From the NCBI GenBank assembly GCA_023374025.1, contig SIJG01000022.1:1319765-1383764 (forward strand): a stretch of 64,000 bases of DNA. The letters run 5' to 3'. The translations under genes were made by a program, and so were the position numbers. The notes beneath the pieces were generated by a model, which saw only the letters and a list, made by a program, of their open reading frames with translations, ran no database searches and was not told the origin of the DNA. Source of the stretch: Heterodera schachtii. Its lineage: Eukaryota > Nematoda > Chromadorea > Rhabditida > Heteroderidae. Shown one piece after another: positions 46,317-59,300 of the stretch (within the stretch, counting starts at the first letter, position 1; each line of letters begins with the position of its first letter).

Positions 46317-49300
46317 ATGTTTGGCCTCACCGAATTTGCGTCCAATTCGTCCGCGTTTGACGACGGCGAAATTCGTTGTGTGCTGAAGCGGTTGTACAGC
46401 GATTTCATTGTCATCGAAATTCCGTCGGATGGCCACGTGTTGAAGCCGAACAGTGCGGCGCAAGCGCCCCAAAACGGCGCCGCCGGCACGGAATGTGAAA
46501 AGTGCCAAGAAAGCGCAACAACGACTACGACTGTGCCGCCGGCGGACGATGGCACCGTGGAGAAGCCGACACGGCTCACTGATCAGCAATTTGATCAGAT
46601 GCAACGGGTGGCCGATGGGACGGACGAAGAGGGGAAAATGGACATCGATTTGAAGGTTTTCCTTTTTTGTTGGTTTGATTGCAAAAGTTTTCATTGGTCG
46701 GACAATGAACTTGAAAAATTTTGTAGGGTTTTTTCGGGGTCGCTAGTCACGACTTTCACAATCAGTAGACCAACGAATACCGAATTCGAACGAGAAATCA
46801 AAATCCAAATATTTCAAAATTCGAACTTTTGCAAATTTCGATTACTTTTTGCTCGAGTTAGGGTCCTCATTGGTGACTTTTCATTCCTAATATTTATATA
46901 CCTTGGCGCATGTTTTGCTGGGTCTTTTTGGGTCGCTCGGTTCCGAGTCTCGGACCCGAATTCTTACAAGAAAATGGGAGTTCGACTTTTTAGCCCAATC
47001 CGGGTCGCAGTTCTTCCAAAAAAAAAAAAAAAAACTTTTTTTCACCCAACTACATAATTTTTGACTTTTTTTTTTTGTCTTTTTCAGGATTGGTCTAAAG
47101 AGGAGCGCAAAAATTTATACCAATTCATTCGTGCCAATTTTGACGCCTCCGCATTGGACACGGAATGTGTGGACGGACAGCTGACAGTTCGCCGAATGGG
47201 CACCAATGGGCGAAGGTTTGACAATTTTTCAAAAAAAAATTTTTTTTTTTTTTGAAAATTGCTTTTTTCGGTCCGTTAATACTTTATTAATGGTGTATCC
47301 CCGTAGCCTTGCAGAAATCAACTTCTCTAAAACAAATTGCCATTTTTCGGATGATTTTTTTTGTTTTTGTTTCTCAAAATGCCACGGTGACAATAATTCG
47401 TTGCCCTTTCGCATTTTAGTTCAACAAAACGGTGGTCACAGTGGCCAAAGGGGCGCGGCGATTTTGTGCACTTTACCATGGTCAAGCGGAACATGGACTC
47501 GCAGGCGGCCGTCCATCTGATTGCACGGAATGCCAGGTTTTTTTTTTTGAAACATTTGAATTTGATTCATGTTCGGGTGAAGTCGGACTTAAATTCACCC
47601 CCTTCCCACTTTTAAAAAAAAAAGGTTTTTTTTCCTAAATTTTTTTGCCCCTTCATTTTGGGTGTGTGTTTTCATCCCTATATTAAATTGATGTCGGAAA
47701 CACGTGTTTTAAACCCTCCATCTTGGCACAGGTTGAAGCCGTCCATGTTGGCACTGAGCGGCACCAAGGACCGGCGCGCGATCACCGCCCAACGCGTCAG
47801 TGCCTTCCGCGTCGAGCCGGGCCGCTTGGAATCCGCCGCGCGCTCATTGCGCGGCATTTGGCTGCGCGACTTTTGCTACGCCAGCGCACCGCTGCGCTTG
47901 GGCGACGCGTGTGGCAACCGTTTCAACGTCATTTTACGGTACAAAATTTGCAAAAAAAAAAAAAAAATTCTTTCATGGAACTTTTTTCTTGGGTTGGTAT
48001 CAGGGTTGTCGTGAGTCGAGAAAACCACCGGGTTTAAATGCCCCCAAAAAATTCAAATTTGTGTCGTGATTGGACGGCCAAAAAAGTTTTGTGTACATAT
48101 TCAGGACGTGAAAAATAAGGGATTCGGATGGGGCAATCTTGGTCGAAAAAAAAATTTTTTTTTCTCCCGCAGGGATGTCGACGCGTCGTCCGTCGATGTC
48201 GCCCAACTCGGCGCTCGCATTGCGCAATGGACGCGTGACGGATTCCTCAACTATTTTGGCACGCAGCGCTTTGGCACCTGCGGCGTCGACACGGCACACA
48301 TTGGCCGTCTGTTGCTCAGTGAACAATGGGAGGCGGCCACCGCGGCGCTGCTGGCCCCGCGGGCGGAGGCAAACGGTGAGCGGCAAGGAATGGCATTCCG
48401 AGGCCACAAAAATTTTTTGGAAATCAGAATTCACTGAGGCCTCAAAATTTAAGGAATCGGAATTCCGAAACCCAAAAATTCTAGTAGTAAACCATTGGCA
48501 CTTATTTTCGACCATTTTTGTGCCCCATTAAACTAACAAAACAACATTTCTTGTACAGGCTCACTCAACGCGTGCCTGCGCTGCTACGCCGGCTCGTCCG
48601 CGAACGCGCCGACCGCGTTGCGAATGTTGGAGCGCAGCAACGCGTCCGCCGGCGCCACCGTGGAGCGTGCGCTGTTGTCCGCATTGGCCAAATGCCCGGC
48701 GGGGCACAAGGCGGCCATTTTGGCATTGCACCGCGACATGCGGACGATGTGCGTGCCGAAAATTAATTTTTTTTTTTTTTACAATTTTGCCTTTCACAGG
48801 TACATCCACGCCTACCAAAGCTTGGTGTTCAACAGCATTGTGTCCAGGTGTGTTTGTGTGTGCGTTTTGTCAATGTTTTGGATGAATATTTTATTTTGTT
48901 CATTCCTTCTTGCGTCGTTTTCTGCCGATTTTTTTTTTGAACTTTCGTTTTGAGAGGCGTTATTTGTTTGGACAAAAATTACAAAATAGTCAAGCATAAT
49001 TAACTGCTTTAGAACAAATTACCGCGAATCCATCCCGTTTATACTTGGTCCTAACCATGAAAAAAAGTTTATCTTTTAGGGATTCTAATTATTTTTCCCA
49101 AACTGCTTCGTGGTTAAGTGGTTTTGCTGCAGTTTTCTACTCTTTAATGCCCGGTTCGAGTCCCACCAGTGCCAACTCTTTTTTTGGATTTTTTTACTTT
49201 AAATTTTTGTACGTCAATTTTTTTAAATTTATCAGGCGTAAAAAGACATTTGGCCTCGCGGTGTTGGACGGTGATTTGGGCGCTGACGGCGAACTGTTGG

Positions 49301-50442
49301 AGCAGGGCAGTGCCATTGAGCGCGTGTGTTTACCTTTGCCCTCCTTGGAGGGCACAAAAATGCCAACAAATGATGGTGAGCAAGCAAGGCTTCAATTTTG
49401 TGCGTAAGGCCGCACCATTTCTTTTCAGTTGCCCAATGGTACTCGGAAATTGCTGTCCAAGACGGAATTCAATGTGCCCAATTTGCCAAACTTGAAAGGT
49501 GAAGTATCCGCGATTCTTTTCAACAATAACTTTCTTGAAATTAATTTAAAATCTTAGATTTTTTGAGGGATTTCTAAGTTTTAGTTTTTTTTATAGAATT
49601 TTCGTGGCGGGAATTACACGGGCAGGGAACACAGTACAGCATGAATATGTCGTCAATTCGCCCGCAAAATTTTTCACTTTTTTTTTTTCCCAGACAATTT
49701 GCGCTCGGCTCCTGCTATCGTCCGTTCCTTGTACGGCCAGCAAATGTGCAGTGGGAACTGTTGCATTACGCGCGCGACACCGAAGAGTTGCAGCACTGTG
49801 AATTCATTCCGTCATTTGAGCAGGAGGGCCATGCCAAGGAGGAGGAGAACAGCAAACGGAGGAGGGCACTGAAAATCTGTTTCGATTTGCCGTCCGGCGC
49901 CTACGCCACTGTGGTCCGTTTTTGGGGGTCACACAAAAATTTTTAGACAAAATAAATTTTTTGATTTTCCGTGTTGGTGGAATATCCCCGCCTCTTGAAG
50001 GTCCCTAACGCAAATTTTAAGGAAAAATTGAAATTTTTTAACAAAAAAAGGACCTTTTCACTTGCTCTCTGCTCTGCTCTAATGCGCACTCTTTTATAAG
50101 TCCAATCTCCAAATTTGGTTATTCCTTCCGCAATTTGTGCCCTCTTTTTGGGTCAAAAAAAAAATTATTTTTTGTTCGAATTATCACAACTCATGGAAAA
50201 AGTCGGCAAGTTCCGGTCCCAAACAAATCTTTTCATAATTTAGCAAAAATTTTGTTTTTTCAATTTGCCCCCAGGCTCTGCGCGAGTTGATGCGCACCGA
50301 TTTTGGCAAAAAGGCGCAAAAGCAATTGGAGGAAGAAATGATGAGGAAGAGAAGGCGAAGGACGACGGAGGAAGAAGCAGAAAAGGGAGGAAGCGAAAAG
50401 GAGCAAAAGAAAGAGGACAAAACGGAAATGTGCCAAAATTAA
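46317..50442 (+). CDS. PUS7: PUS7, TruD-family pseudouridine synthase
   Basis: Eleven exons: 46317-46655, 47088-47215, 47420-47536, 47732-47938, 48173-48375, 48559-48748, 48800-48847, 49236-49375, 49429-49498, 49694-49913, 50275-50442; all in phase, 609 aa. The enzyme converts uridine to pseudouridine in tRNA and some mRNAs. After a poorly conserved N-terminus it shows RWSQWPKGRGDFVHFTMVKR, the catalytic motif LSGTKDRRA (Asp208), and the TruD signature FLNYFGTQRFG (288-298). Next come LVFNSIVSR, GSCYRPFLVRP and DLPSGAYATV, the usual end of the catalytic fold. A Lys/Glu/Arg-rich tail follows, probably a nuclear localisation or RNA-contact extension. The first exon could be read on into its intron, but the GTTTTC donor at 46656 and phase-matched exon 2 settle it. 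Confidence 0.95.
49106..49178 (+). other. tRNA-like sequence with A and B box, acceptor stem not paired
   Basis: Inside a PUS7 intron, TGGTTAAGTGG resembles an A box and GGTTCGAGTCCCACC a B box. The T stem and acceptor stem do not pair, so this is at best a tRNA pseudogene or tRNA-derived fragment. Confidence 0.3.
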
Positions 50443-51612
50443 ATTTTGTAATTTTTAATTGTTGTTTATTGTTCCTTTTAAATTTTATTTCTACTCGGGA
50501 CTAATAAAAATAAAGAGCACCAGGGCGGAACCCCTCCTTAGGGAGCCGCCAGTGCCTGTCTAAGGGCTGGGTAAGCGCTTTCAACGGGAGGGAGGTAGCG
50601 CCCAAACACTTGCCTTCTAAGGTCCAAGAGGCTACTTACTGCTAGCTAATGTAGTAGTTAGTAGACGCCTTAGTTCGCCCCCCAAGGTGCAAGCTGAGTG
50701 AGAGCGGCGCTTGCTCAATGACCTCGCCTTGGAGAAGTGTCAAGTGACCGCTAGTGGACGACACTAGCCGCCTCTTGGGTAGGCTACGAGACTTGTGTGG
50801 GGGGGCTTTTCGTCCAAGCCCCCCGCCATCAGAGTCTTTAAAAGCAGCAACAAAATAGAAATGTTTTTTTTAAATTTAAAAATGTTTTTTTACTGTTTTA
50901 AATTCAAAAATGTTTTTTTTACTATTTTAAAATGTTTTTTTTTTTCAAATCACTGTTTTAACATTAAAAAAGCTAAAGTACAAAAGCTTGAAAAGTAATT
51001 AACGACAATGGGCTTTAAATAAATTCATTCGGTCGCATAAAAAAGGGATGGAATAAGAAACAAAAAAAAAAGGAGTAAGGAGTTAAATATATTTAAATGA
51101 ACGGAATGAATTGGACAAATGAAGAAAAAAAAATTTTGAAAAAATGACAGATAGATAATGTGTGAAATGTGAATTCGGTTTTTCAGAGCAGAACTACCAA
51201 TATAATAAATGTATACAACAACAAACAGACAAATACACTAAGTAGAGACCGGATTTTTGGACGAAAAAAATTTGGGACCGGAATTTTGATGGAATTTCTG
51301 AGCAATTCGTGGCGCCGTTTAAAAAAAAATTTTTGGGCATCGGAATTTGAATGGAATTTCTGGTAAATCCGTGGCGCGCCGTTTGAATTTAAAAAAAACT
51401 AAAAAACGGGGGGGGGGGGGTTCTCCTTGAGTTAGAGGAATGAATCCCTCTCGACGGTGGTCCAATCCGAGCGCACTTTTGTCGCCGGGATTTGATGGTG
51501 TTACCGTAGGAAAAAAGAGAAAAATTTCGGGGGGAAATCGCGGCGCCGCCGGCCCCTCAAGACTCTGCGCCAGGGCGGCGCGCCCCGTTCCCGACAGACA
51601 TCGATCGCCTAA
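50443..51612. other. Intergenic region between the PUS7 and OSGIN 3' ends
   Basis: Contains the GC-rich structured island (50515-50830, listed separately), then T-rich short tandem strings of AAATGTTTTTTT (about 50860-50950). A diverged duplication around GGAATTTGAATGGAATTTCT lies at about 51270-51390. A GC-rich patch occupies 51420-51600. No gene is seen. Confidence 0.5.
50515..50830. other. GC-rich island with nested hairpins, possible ncRNA or element
   Basis: About 315 bp much richer in G and C than the surrounding DNA, with stops in all frames. The left end folds as GGCGG-AACCC-CTCC-TTAG-GGAG-CCGCC (two stems in perfect register). The right end carries GGGGGGCTT-TTCGTCC-AAGCCCCCC, a 9-bp stem with a 7-nt loop. 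I do not recognise an RNA family. It starts about 70 bp after the PUS7 stop. Confidence 0.4.
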
Positions 51613-53271
51613 CTAAGAAGCGGCGGACGGATCAGCAACAATCGCCGCGCAATGTTGCGGCGGCGCAATGCCATCGTCATAGGCATCATCGCTGTCGCTT
51701 TCGGCACTTTCGCTGTCGTCGAAGATGACGGCATTGACGCCTCTTCCTCCTTCATTTGGTGGTGGTTCTTTGATACGTAAGGCGCCGTGAAAAAATTCGC
51801 GGATGGTTGCCCGGACAGCGCGCGCGAACACTCGGCACAATTTTTCGGCATTTTGCCGCCGATGCAGCGTTTGTGCCACGCACAGCGTTCCGCCGACCAA
51901 AAAGCGCACAAAATGGTCCTGCAGAATGAGTGGGGATGGATATGGCTCAAATTAGGGATTTAAATACCGTGAAACCAGTTTTTTCAAAATGAATGAAACA
52001 CCCCCGCCCGCCCCCCTAATGTGCCGAGATTTTCACGGCGCCGTCTTTTTGTTGGCACAGTTCAGCAGTCCCATCCCATGGTAAAAGCCATCCCCCATGC
52101 CATCGCTTTTTTTGTAAACTCACCCCGGCCATGGCACCGATGGCGAACAGTGACGGGTCACTGGCCGACTGATAGGAGGTGGTGAACTCGTTGGACATGT
52201 CTTCGTCATCGTCGTCGCCATCACGGCCGCTGCTGTGCTTCAAGTACGCCTTCAACAGGGGCAACTCCAGGCGTCGGCCTGCAAAAAAAAAGGGGGGGGG
52301 GTGAACGGTAGGATTTTTGAGTGCCAAATTTTTTTGAAATTTTTGTATGACAGGGCCCGCCGGCTCATTGTCAGGTCCAATTTCAGCGCAAATTGAAACC
52401 AAGAAATGTTTCGATTTGGCCCATTGTCTGCAGGAGCGCCGGAAAGGCGTTATCATGTACACCAGGGTTGCCGCCCGAAACCCGAAACCCGACCCGATCT
52501 TTTTTTGGACCCGCGGCAACCCTAATGTGCACATAAATAAATCTTTATGGGATTTTCAATCCAAAAAAAAAAAACGCAAATCACCCAAAAAAGACAAATT
52601 TCAAAGGTGCGGGTGGGCCCTACTCCAGAAAAATTCGGCTCGCCAGATTCGAGCTGATCATGCAGGCACAGGTTTATGAAAAAGGGTGCCTGGAACTCGG
52701 CAAAAAAAAAAAAAAAACTCGGATCGGGCACTCAGAATTCTCGGGTGGCCCCAAAAGCCCTTGGCATGGGATGACGTAACAACGCACCAATGCAAATGGC
52801 CAATGCGCGAAAGCGTTGCTCGCGCAACAAATGCTGCTGCCCATCATGGGCGTGTTGTTTGTCATTCGATGCCAACAGTCGTAAAATGCCGCCGGCACCA
52901 CCGGCGGACGGCGAAGTTGGAGCAGTATCAGCACCAGCTGCAGCAGCAGTAACAATTGAGTGCACGCTGGTGCCAAGCAGTCGCCGGTAGTTGACCTCAC
53001 GAGTGCGGCCCGTCATCAGGCGGTAGACACGCGCGTACTCTGGGTAGATGGTGGATGAGAGGCGGGACAGTTGAATGTCTGTAGAAGCGGTAGGTTAGGT
53101 TTTGAAATAGGAAAGTAGAAATAGAGTGGGGGCGGAGGGGAGAGACAGAGGGGAAGAGAGAGTGGAGATAAGGGAGAAAAGAAGAGAAATAATGGGAGAG
53201 ACAGCGGAAGATGTGTGGATGGGAAGGAAGAGAATTAGAGAGGGGAAATAGTGAGAGTGAAAGAGAGAGAG

Positions 53272-53319
<48 letters not shown>

Positions 53320-56300
53320 GGAGAAAGTGAATGCGAGAGCGTCTGGGTCATTGGTTCATGAATTTGTAGTCCGAAAACTTGGGATCGCGCCGAAACGGCG
53401 GCGCCGAAACGACCCTCTCCCCAGAGGGGGAAAGGAGAGAGAGCATGAGAGATAAATCAGGAGAGAGAGAGAGAAAGAACACTCACTTCTCAGCTCGCGC
53501 TCCGTACGACGAAAAATGTGTAGCACGGGCTGTTCAATGCTCAGACAGTGCAGCACCGCGTCCGCGGCAGAAATGCCGTCGCCGACCACCACCACGGGAC
53601 AGTCGCCGGACACTTCTTCCGTCTCCGCAGTGGCGGCAATAGTCGCTCGTGCCATTGTCGCTGCGGTCGCCGTTGTCGTCACTGTCGCCGGTGCCATCTT
53701 TGTCGCACCCTCTGTTGTCCGTGCCATTGTCGTTGCCGTCTCTGTCGCGCCCGAATCGCCGCCCTCCGTCTCCTCCAGTCGCTGCTTCAACGAGCTGAGA
53801 CTGTACACCACGCGACCGTCAGCAGCGGCGGCCGACTCGCCGGGCACCTGCACAAATGTGCCAAAAAATTTAAAAAAAATTCCGACCCAAAAAATACAGG
53901 AAAAATTGTTTTCACCCGGACGGGAATCGAACCCGCGACCCGGAAAATGCGCAGTGCCAAGAGCACAGACCACTGAGACAGCGGAAATCGATTTCTTGAA
54001 AAACTTACCCCTAACAGTTTGGGCTGTTGTCGTCCGCATGCCAACACGACGTGCCTGCAACGGAGTGTAAAGGTGCGCTGCTCCGCCGTCTTTGGCACCG
54101 TTTCGGTGCCGTGCAGCAGCCAATGGCACGTGCCGACAAAGGAGGGGTGGCAAATTTTCTGAAATTTTGCCAAATTTTCATTTTTGCAAGTGAGGAAAAA
54201 ATGAAAACAATTCCTTTAAGGGAAAAATAGTGTTGTATGCAGAAAAGTTTCGATTTTCCTTATTGGTACTCCCTCCAAGGCCTCCCTGACCCAAATTTCC
54301 AAAAAATTTCAATTTTTCCAAAAATTCATTAAATTAGCAATTGATGGAAAGTTGACTCGAGCCGTTGATCACTTTAATCTCAATTGCATTTTTTTTTGTG
54401 AATGTAATATACCCTTCATATGTGTATAATATTGTATTTGTTTGCCATCCATCCATCCATTTTGCTGTAGCCTAATTAGTCCTAATTAGTCTTTTATCGT
54501 TTTAATTGGTCCCCCCCCCATTTTCCCTCTTTTTCAAATATATTTTTTTTTCATTCGAATTTTTCATTTTTCTTTACTTTCCTTCCCTCTTCTTCTGTGT
54601 GACGAAAAAATGACCTTCATCAGTCAACAAAACAATGAATGAATGTGAATGGCAGGCAATTGAATGATTGGGGAAGGGAAAGGGACAGCGGAAGAGACAG
54701 TGAAAAAGAGAGAAAAAAAGGGAAAGGACGACGAAAGAACGGCGGAGGAATGCGATAAAAGGAGTTAATTATATGTGTAATTAACTGGGGTTAATTACAT
54801 AATTAACCCCTATGGTGTGGTGTTGGTGTGTTGGTGTAAAAATCGTGGAAAAACTGTGAAAGACATTGGGACAGTAGAGAATAGTGGGGGGGGGGGGAGG
54901 GAGAAAGGGAGAGTGTGTGTGAGAGGAGCGGAAGAGAAACAGAGAGGATGGAAAGGAGAAGGAAAAAGAGTCTGAGGGAAGAGAAAAAGAAAGAGAGAGA
55001 GAGTGATAGGAGAAGAGGGAGAGAATAGGGAAAATAGGGAAGAAAAAAAGGGAGGGGAGGACAGAAAGGGAGAGGGAGTGTGTGAGAAGAGTGGAAGAGA
55101 AAAAGTAGGGAGATGACAAAAAAAGGAAGGAAGGGAGAAGGGTAGAGAGTGAGAGAGGAGATAGAGATAGTAGGGGAAGACAAAAGTAGGAGGGGAGGGA
55201 GAAGAAGAGAGAGAGAGTGTGAGAGAGTGGAAGAGAAAAGAACAAAAGAAGACAAAAGGGGGAATAGAGAGGAGAGAGAATGAGAAAGAGAGAGAGAGAG
55301 AGTGCGGGAGAGCGGAGAGAGAGTGAGAGAAAAAGAGAGAGGCGGAAAAAAAGTGGGGGGGGAGGGAGAAGGAGAGAGTGCGGGAACGCGAGAGAGAGAG
55401 AGAGAAAGTGAGAGAGTGTAAGAGGGGCGGAAGAAAATACCAGAAAATCGGGTTACGAAATGAAATTCTGAGCATAGACTCGAAAATTTTCAAAAATTCT
55501 GTATTTCCGATCCCCAAAATGTCGGACAAACGACCATATATCACCACACCTCAATGTGGGTGACCCGTGTGAACAGCTTGAAGTTGTGCCGCAGTCCCAT
55601 TGCGTCCACGTAGGCATTCAGGTACGCCTTGTAGATGCCGGCCCGCGGGCGCTGCTGCGCGAGCTGAGCGTCGCCTACAAAATCCGCGGCCAGGGAAAAG
55701 CCGGGCAAATCCATCCACTCGGCCGCACTCACAGTGAGCATCTGATCGGGGATGATATGATCGGATATGTCGATGGAGAACAGAAACGGAACATATCGGA
55801 CGGGCAGGGGAAAATATTTAAAAAAAAACTAAGGGGGGGGAGGAAATTGCGCCCCGCCCAACTGAGTCCCCGGGCAAGTTCAAGGACATTGATCTTCCTT
55901 GTCTAAGATGTGCTTAAAAAAAAACAAATTTTCGACACCCGCCCAACTGAGTCCCCGGGAAATTGCAAGGACATTGATCTAGTCGAAAATGTCCTTGAAA
56001 GTATAAACTTTCGTCTCTTAATTACAAGACCAAGTCACACCCGCCCAACTGAGTCCCCGGGAAAGCTCAAGTACATTGGGTCTTGGCTAAAAGGTCCCTC
56101 AAAAACAAAGTGCCTTTGCCAATATGCTCAAGAATGCCTTTTGAATGGCCAAAATGGGAAAAGCTGCTGCCATCAAAATGAGTGCCAAAAATGGGAAATT
56201 TCAGCGCCCTGCCATTTCAGCCCTGGTCTCAAATTCAAGTGCTCAGTTGTCCATCCATAATGCCTCCCGATCTTGTTCTCTCACATGGTCGTCATATTCG

Positions 56301-59300
56301 GTCCAACTGCCTCCAATCTGTTGATCGCCGAGCACAATGTGTGAAATGGCATCGCGCTCGCGTCGCCTCCAGCAAAGACAGGAGGAGGAGGGGGAGGCGG
56401 AAGAGGGGGAGGGCAACCGGTGCCGTTGCTGGAAGGGGCGGGAATGGCATGGACTTATTAGTTAAACAATTAAAATCGCAAAACCCAAAAAAAAAAATCG
56501 GGGCACGGGAAAAATCTCGCCGCGACAAAACTCGCTGGGAAAAAATTTCGCTGCCAAAATATCGCCGAGACAATTAAAACAGACAAGTCACTCTGTACAA
56601 ATGCATGCATTACAGGCTAGGCCAAGCTTTAGGCTTAAATCGATTTTGTAGAATCGACATGGCAAGGCACCACCAGCGTGACTGGACAATCGGACAGAGG
56701 TGGACAATCGGACAGTGGACAATCGGACAGTGAGGACAATCGGACAGTGGACAATTGGACAGAGGTGGACAATCGGACAGTGGACAATCCGACAGTAAAA
56801 TGCATAAAAAAGATAAGAAAATGCCGTCGCCGGAGGGGAACGATTGTGCCATAATCCACAAGAAGGCATTGTGCGCGAGTAATGGCAAGAAAAAGCGCTT
56901 ATATTCATCAAATGTGCAACCGTTGGTTATGAAATGCCAAACCCAAACTAATTTGCAAAGAATAATATTTAGACTGCATTCGCACTTTTTTATTTGCCTG
57001 TTTTCCCTTTTTCTTCATATGGCACAATCGTTCCCCTCCGGCGACGGCATTTTCTTATCTTTTTTATGCATTTTACTGTCGGATTGTCCACTGTCCGATT
57101 GTCCACCTCTGTCCGATTGTCCTCACTGTCCGATTGTCCAACTGTCCGATTGTCCACTGTCCGATTGTCCACCTCTGTCCGATTGTCCTCACTGTCCGAT
57201 TGTCCACTGTCCGATTGTCCACTGTCCAATTGTCCGGGAGCCATTACCAGCGAGAGTCATATTCGAGTCTCTCTAGTCTCGGCCCGAGAAATGTGCCAGG
57301 ATCTTTTTTTGGGGGGGGGGGGGGTCTCGAACCAAGTCTCGAAGTAATTGGTAGAGATGCGCCGTGACTGAAAAAACCCGTGAACCGTGAAACGTGACCG
57401 TGACCGTGAATTGACCCCGTGAATCGTGACCGTGACCGTGATCCAAAAAACCCGTGAAATTCCCGGTTTTCGTGACCGTGACCGTGAATTTTTTTAGTTA
57501 AATTTTTCCCTGTCGGCGAATTTTTTGTTTTTACACTGTCGTTTTTGTGGTAAAATTTTCCAAAAAATTTTGGGAACAGGGTGTCCAGCAGGGACGGCGA
57601 ATTTTTAAAAATTTGAGTGCAATTTGTGCACAGATTTTGTACAAAAATGGCCAAATTAATTTGCCAATTTTTATAAAATAATAAATTTTTGCAGTCCGGC
57701 GGTGCCGGTAGGCGCCGCCAGGGGGGAAAATCTAAAATTTGATTGCAATTTGTTAACAGATTTTGTTCGTAAAATGAAACAAAAATGAGAAACATAAAAA
57801 ATCGGTCTCGAGTCTCGGGGTCAAGTCTCGGTCTCGAGCCTCGGAAAATTTTCGGTCTCGAACAGCACTACCATTGGCACGCGCGGAGCGCCCATAATTT
57901 GCATATTTCTCATAATTTTGCGTTCAAAATCGATTCCGATCTTTTTTACATGGTTTTTTGCTTTTGATCTATAAGATATATTTGCCCAATTATTAAGAAA
58001 AATAAGGGTTATAGTGGAAAATTCTTGAAAATTTTTTGGGATTTATTAACTGCTTTTGCCCAAAATAAGCTAATTTCGAGCGAGTTTTAAAGAAATTTAA
58101 TGAGTTTTTATTTAAATGTGGTTATCCTTGAAACTTGAATTTTATTTGTTTTCGCACAATATTGATAGTTGGCTTGGTTCAAAAAGTTTCAGGAATAGCG
58201 ATTGGGCCGGCGGTGCCGATAGGCGCCGCCGGGGAAATTTTTGAAAATTTTGCTCTGTTTCTTAGCAAAAATTTCCCAAAAAATGACCAAATTTCTCTAT
58301 GAAAACAATATGTAATTCGTAAATATTCAATTTTATCCAGTGTAAATTTTTCACGGAATAACCGTGAATTGGTACCGTGAATCGTGACCGTGACCGTGAG
58401 TGAAAAAACCCGTGAAATTCACGGTAATCGTGACCGTGACCGTGATTCACGGCGCATCTCTAGTAATTGGGGGGGGCGTAGTGTGATAAGTGGATTATAT
58501 ATGTCCCAGGGAGGCACAAGCTCAGTCCTCAGTCTTGAGTCACGGGAAATTCCGGTTCCGAAGATGGCACATTTTTACCCCGCAATCGTCGCCACCAGCG
58601 CTGGTGCCATCGACGACGAACTGCTCGGCATCGGCATCGGCGTCGCCCTCCGCCGCTGCATGATGGCCAGCAACAGCAGCAGCAGCAGCATGGGAAGCGG
58701 CGGAGGCGAATGCGGCAGCAGTGAGGTGGGGCCGCGCGAGGCAATCGTAGAGCACGGAGAACGGCGTGTGCCCTCCGGCGCCGCCGGCGTTTTGCGCGCG
58801 CTCAAAATGTTCGTCCGCCAACGCGTCAAGGTCCTGCTGTGGCAAATGCCAAAAATTTGAATTTGGAAAAATTTGGAGCCATGTTTATAATTTGGCATCG
58901 CAGCTGGGGCGGCCGGCACCCCTGCAACACACCACCCACCTGGTCAAGCAGTGATAAGTCATTGTAATTGTCGTCGCCGCTGCTGCTCGCCATGCGCGTG
59001 AGTTGCGCGTGCAGATGCGGGTCCGGGTGCGGCACGCGTCTGTTGTAGAAGGGGCGCCAGCCGGAGAGAAGCGCGGACAGCGCAATGCCCGCCGGGCCGT
59101 TTCCTAATATCAAAATAGGGACAGTGAGGAGAGCAAATAGCAATGAGTTCCTAATTACTATACCTTCAAAATGCCGTTTTCGAAATGCCGTTCGAAATTG
59201 GCATTAAACACAACACAATGCCATCATTTTGAAAATGCCACGTTCAGTTTATTACTTACCGATCACAATTGTGTCCGCGTCCAACTCCAACTGTTGTTGT

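Noticed and set aside
46656..47057. Continuation of the first PUS7 exon into downstream sequence
   Set aside because: It runs into a TGATCACGAAT-family repeat and poly-A; the exon ends at a GT donor with a phase-matched next exon.
49604..49693. Coding-looking stretch before the tenth PUS7 exon
   Set aside because: Joining 49498 directly to 49694 keeps phase and restores the conserved block ending GSCYRPFLVRP; the stretch is intron.
52335..52427. Possible extra OSGIN exon reading [12 protein letters not shown]
   Set aside because: No donor gives the right phase, while the flanking exons (52788 to 52278) join directly in phase and match OSGIN better without it.
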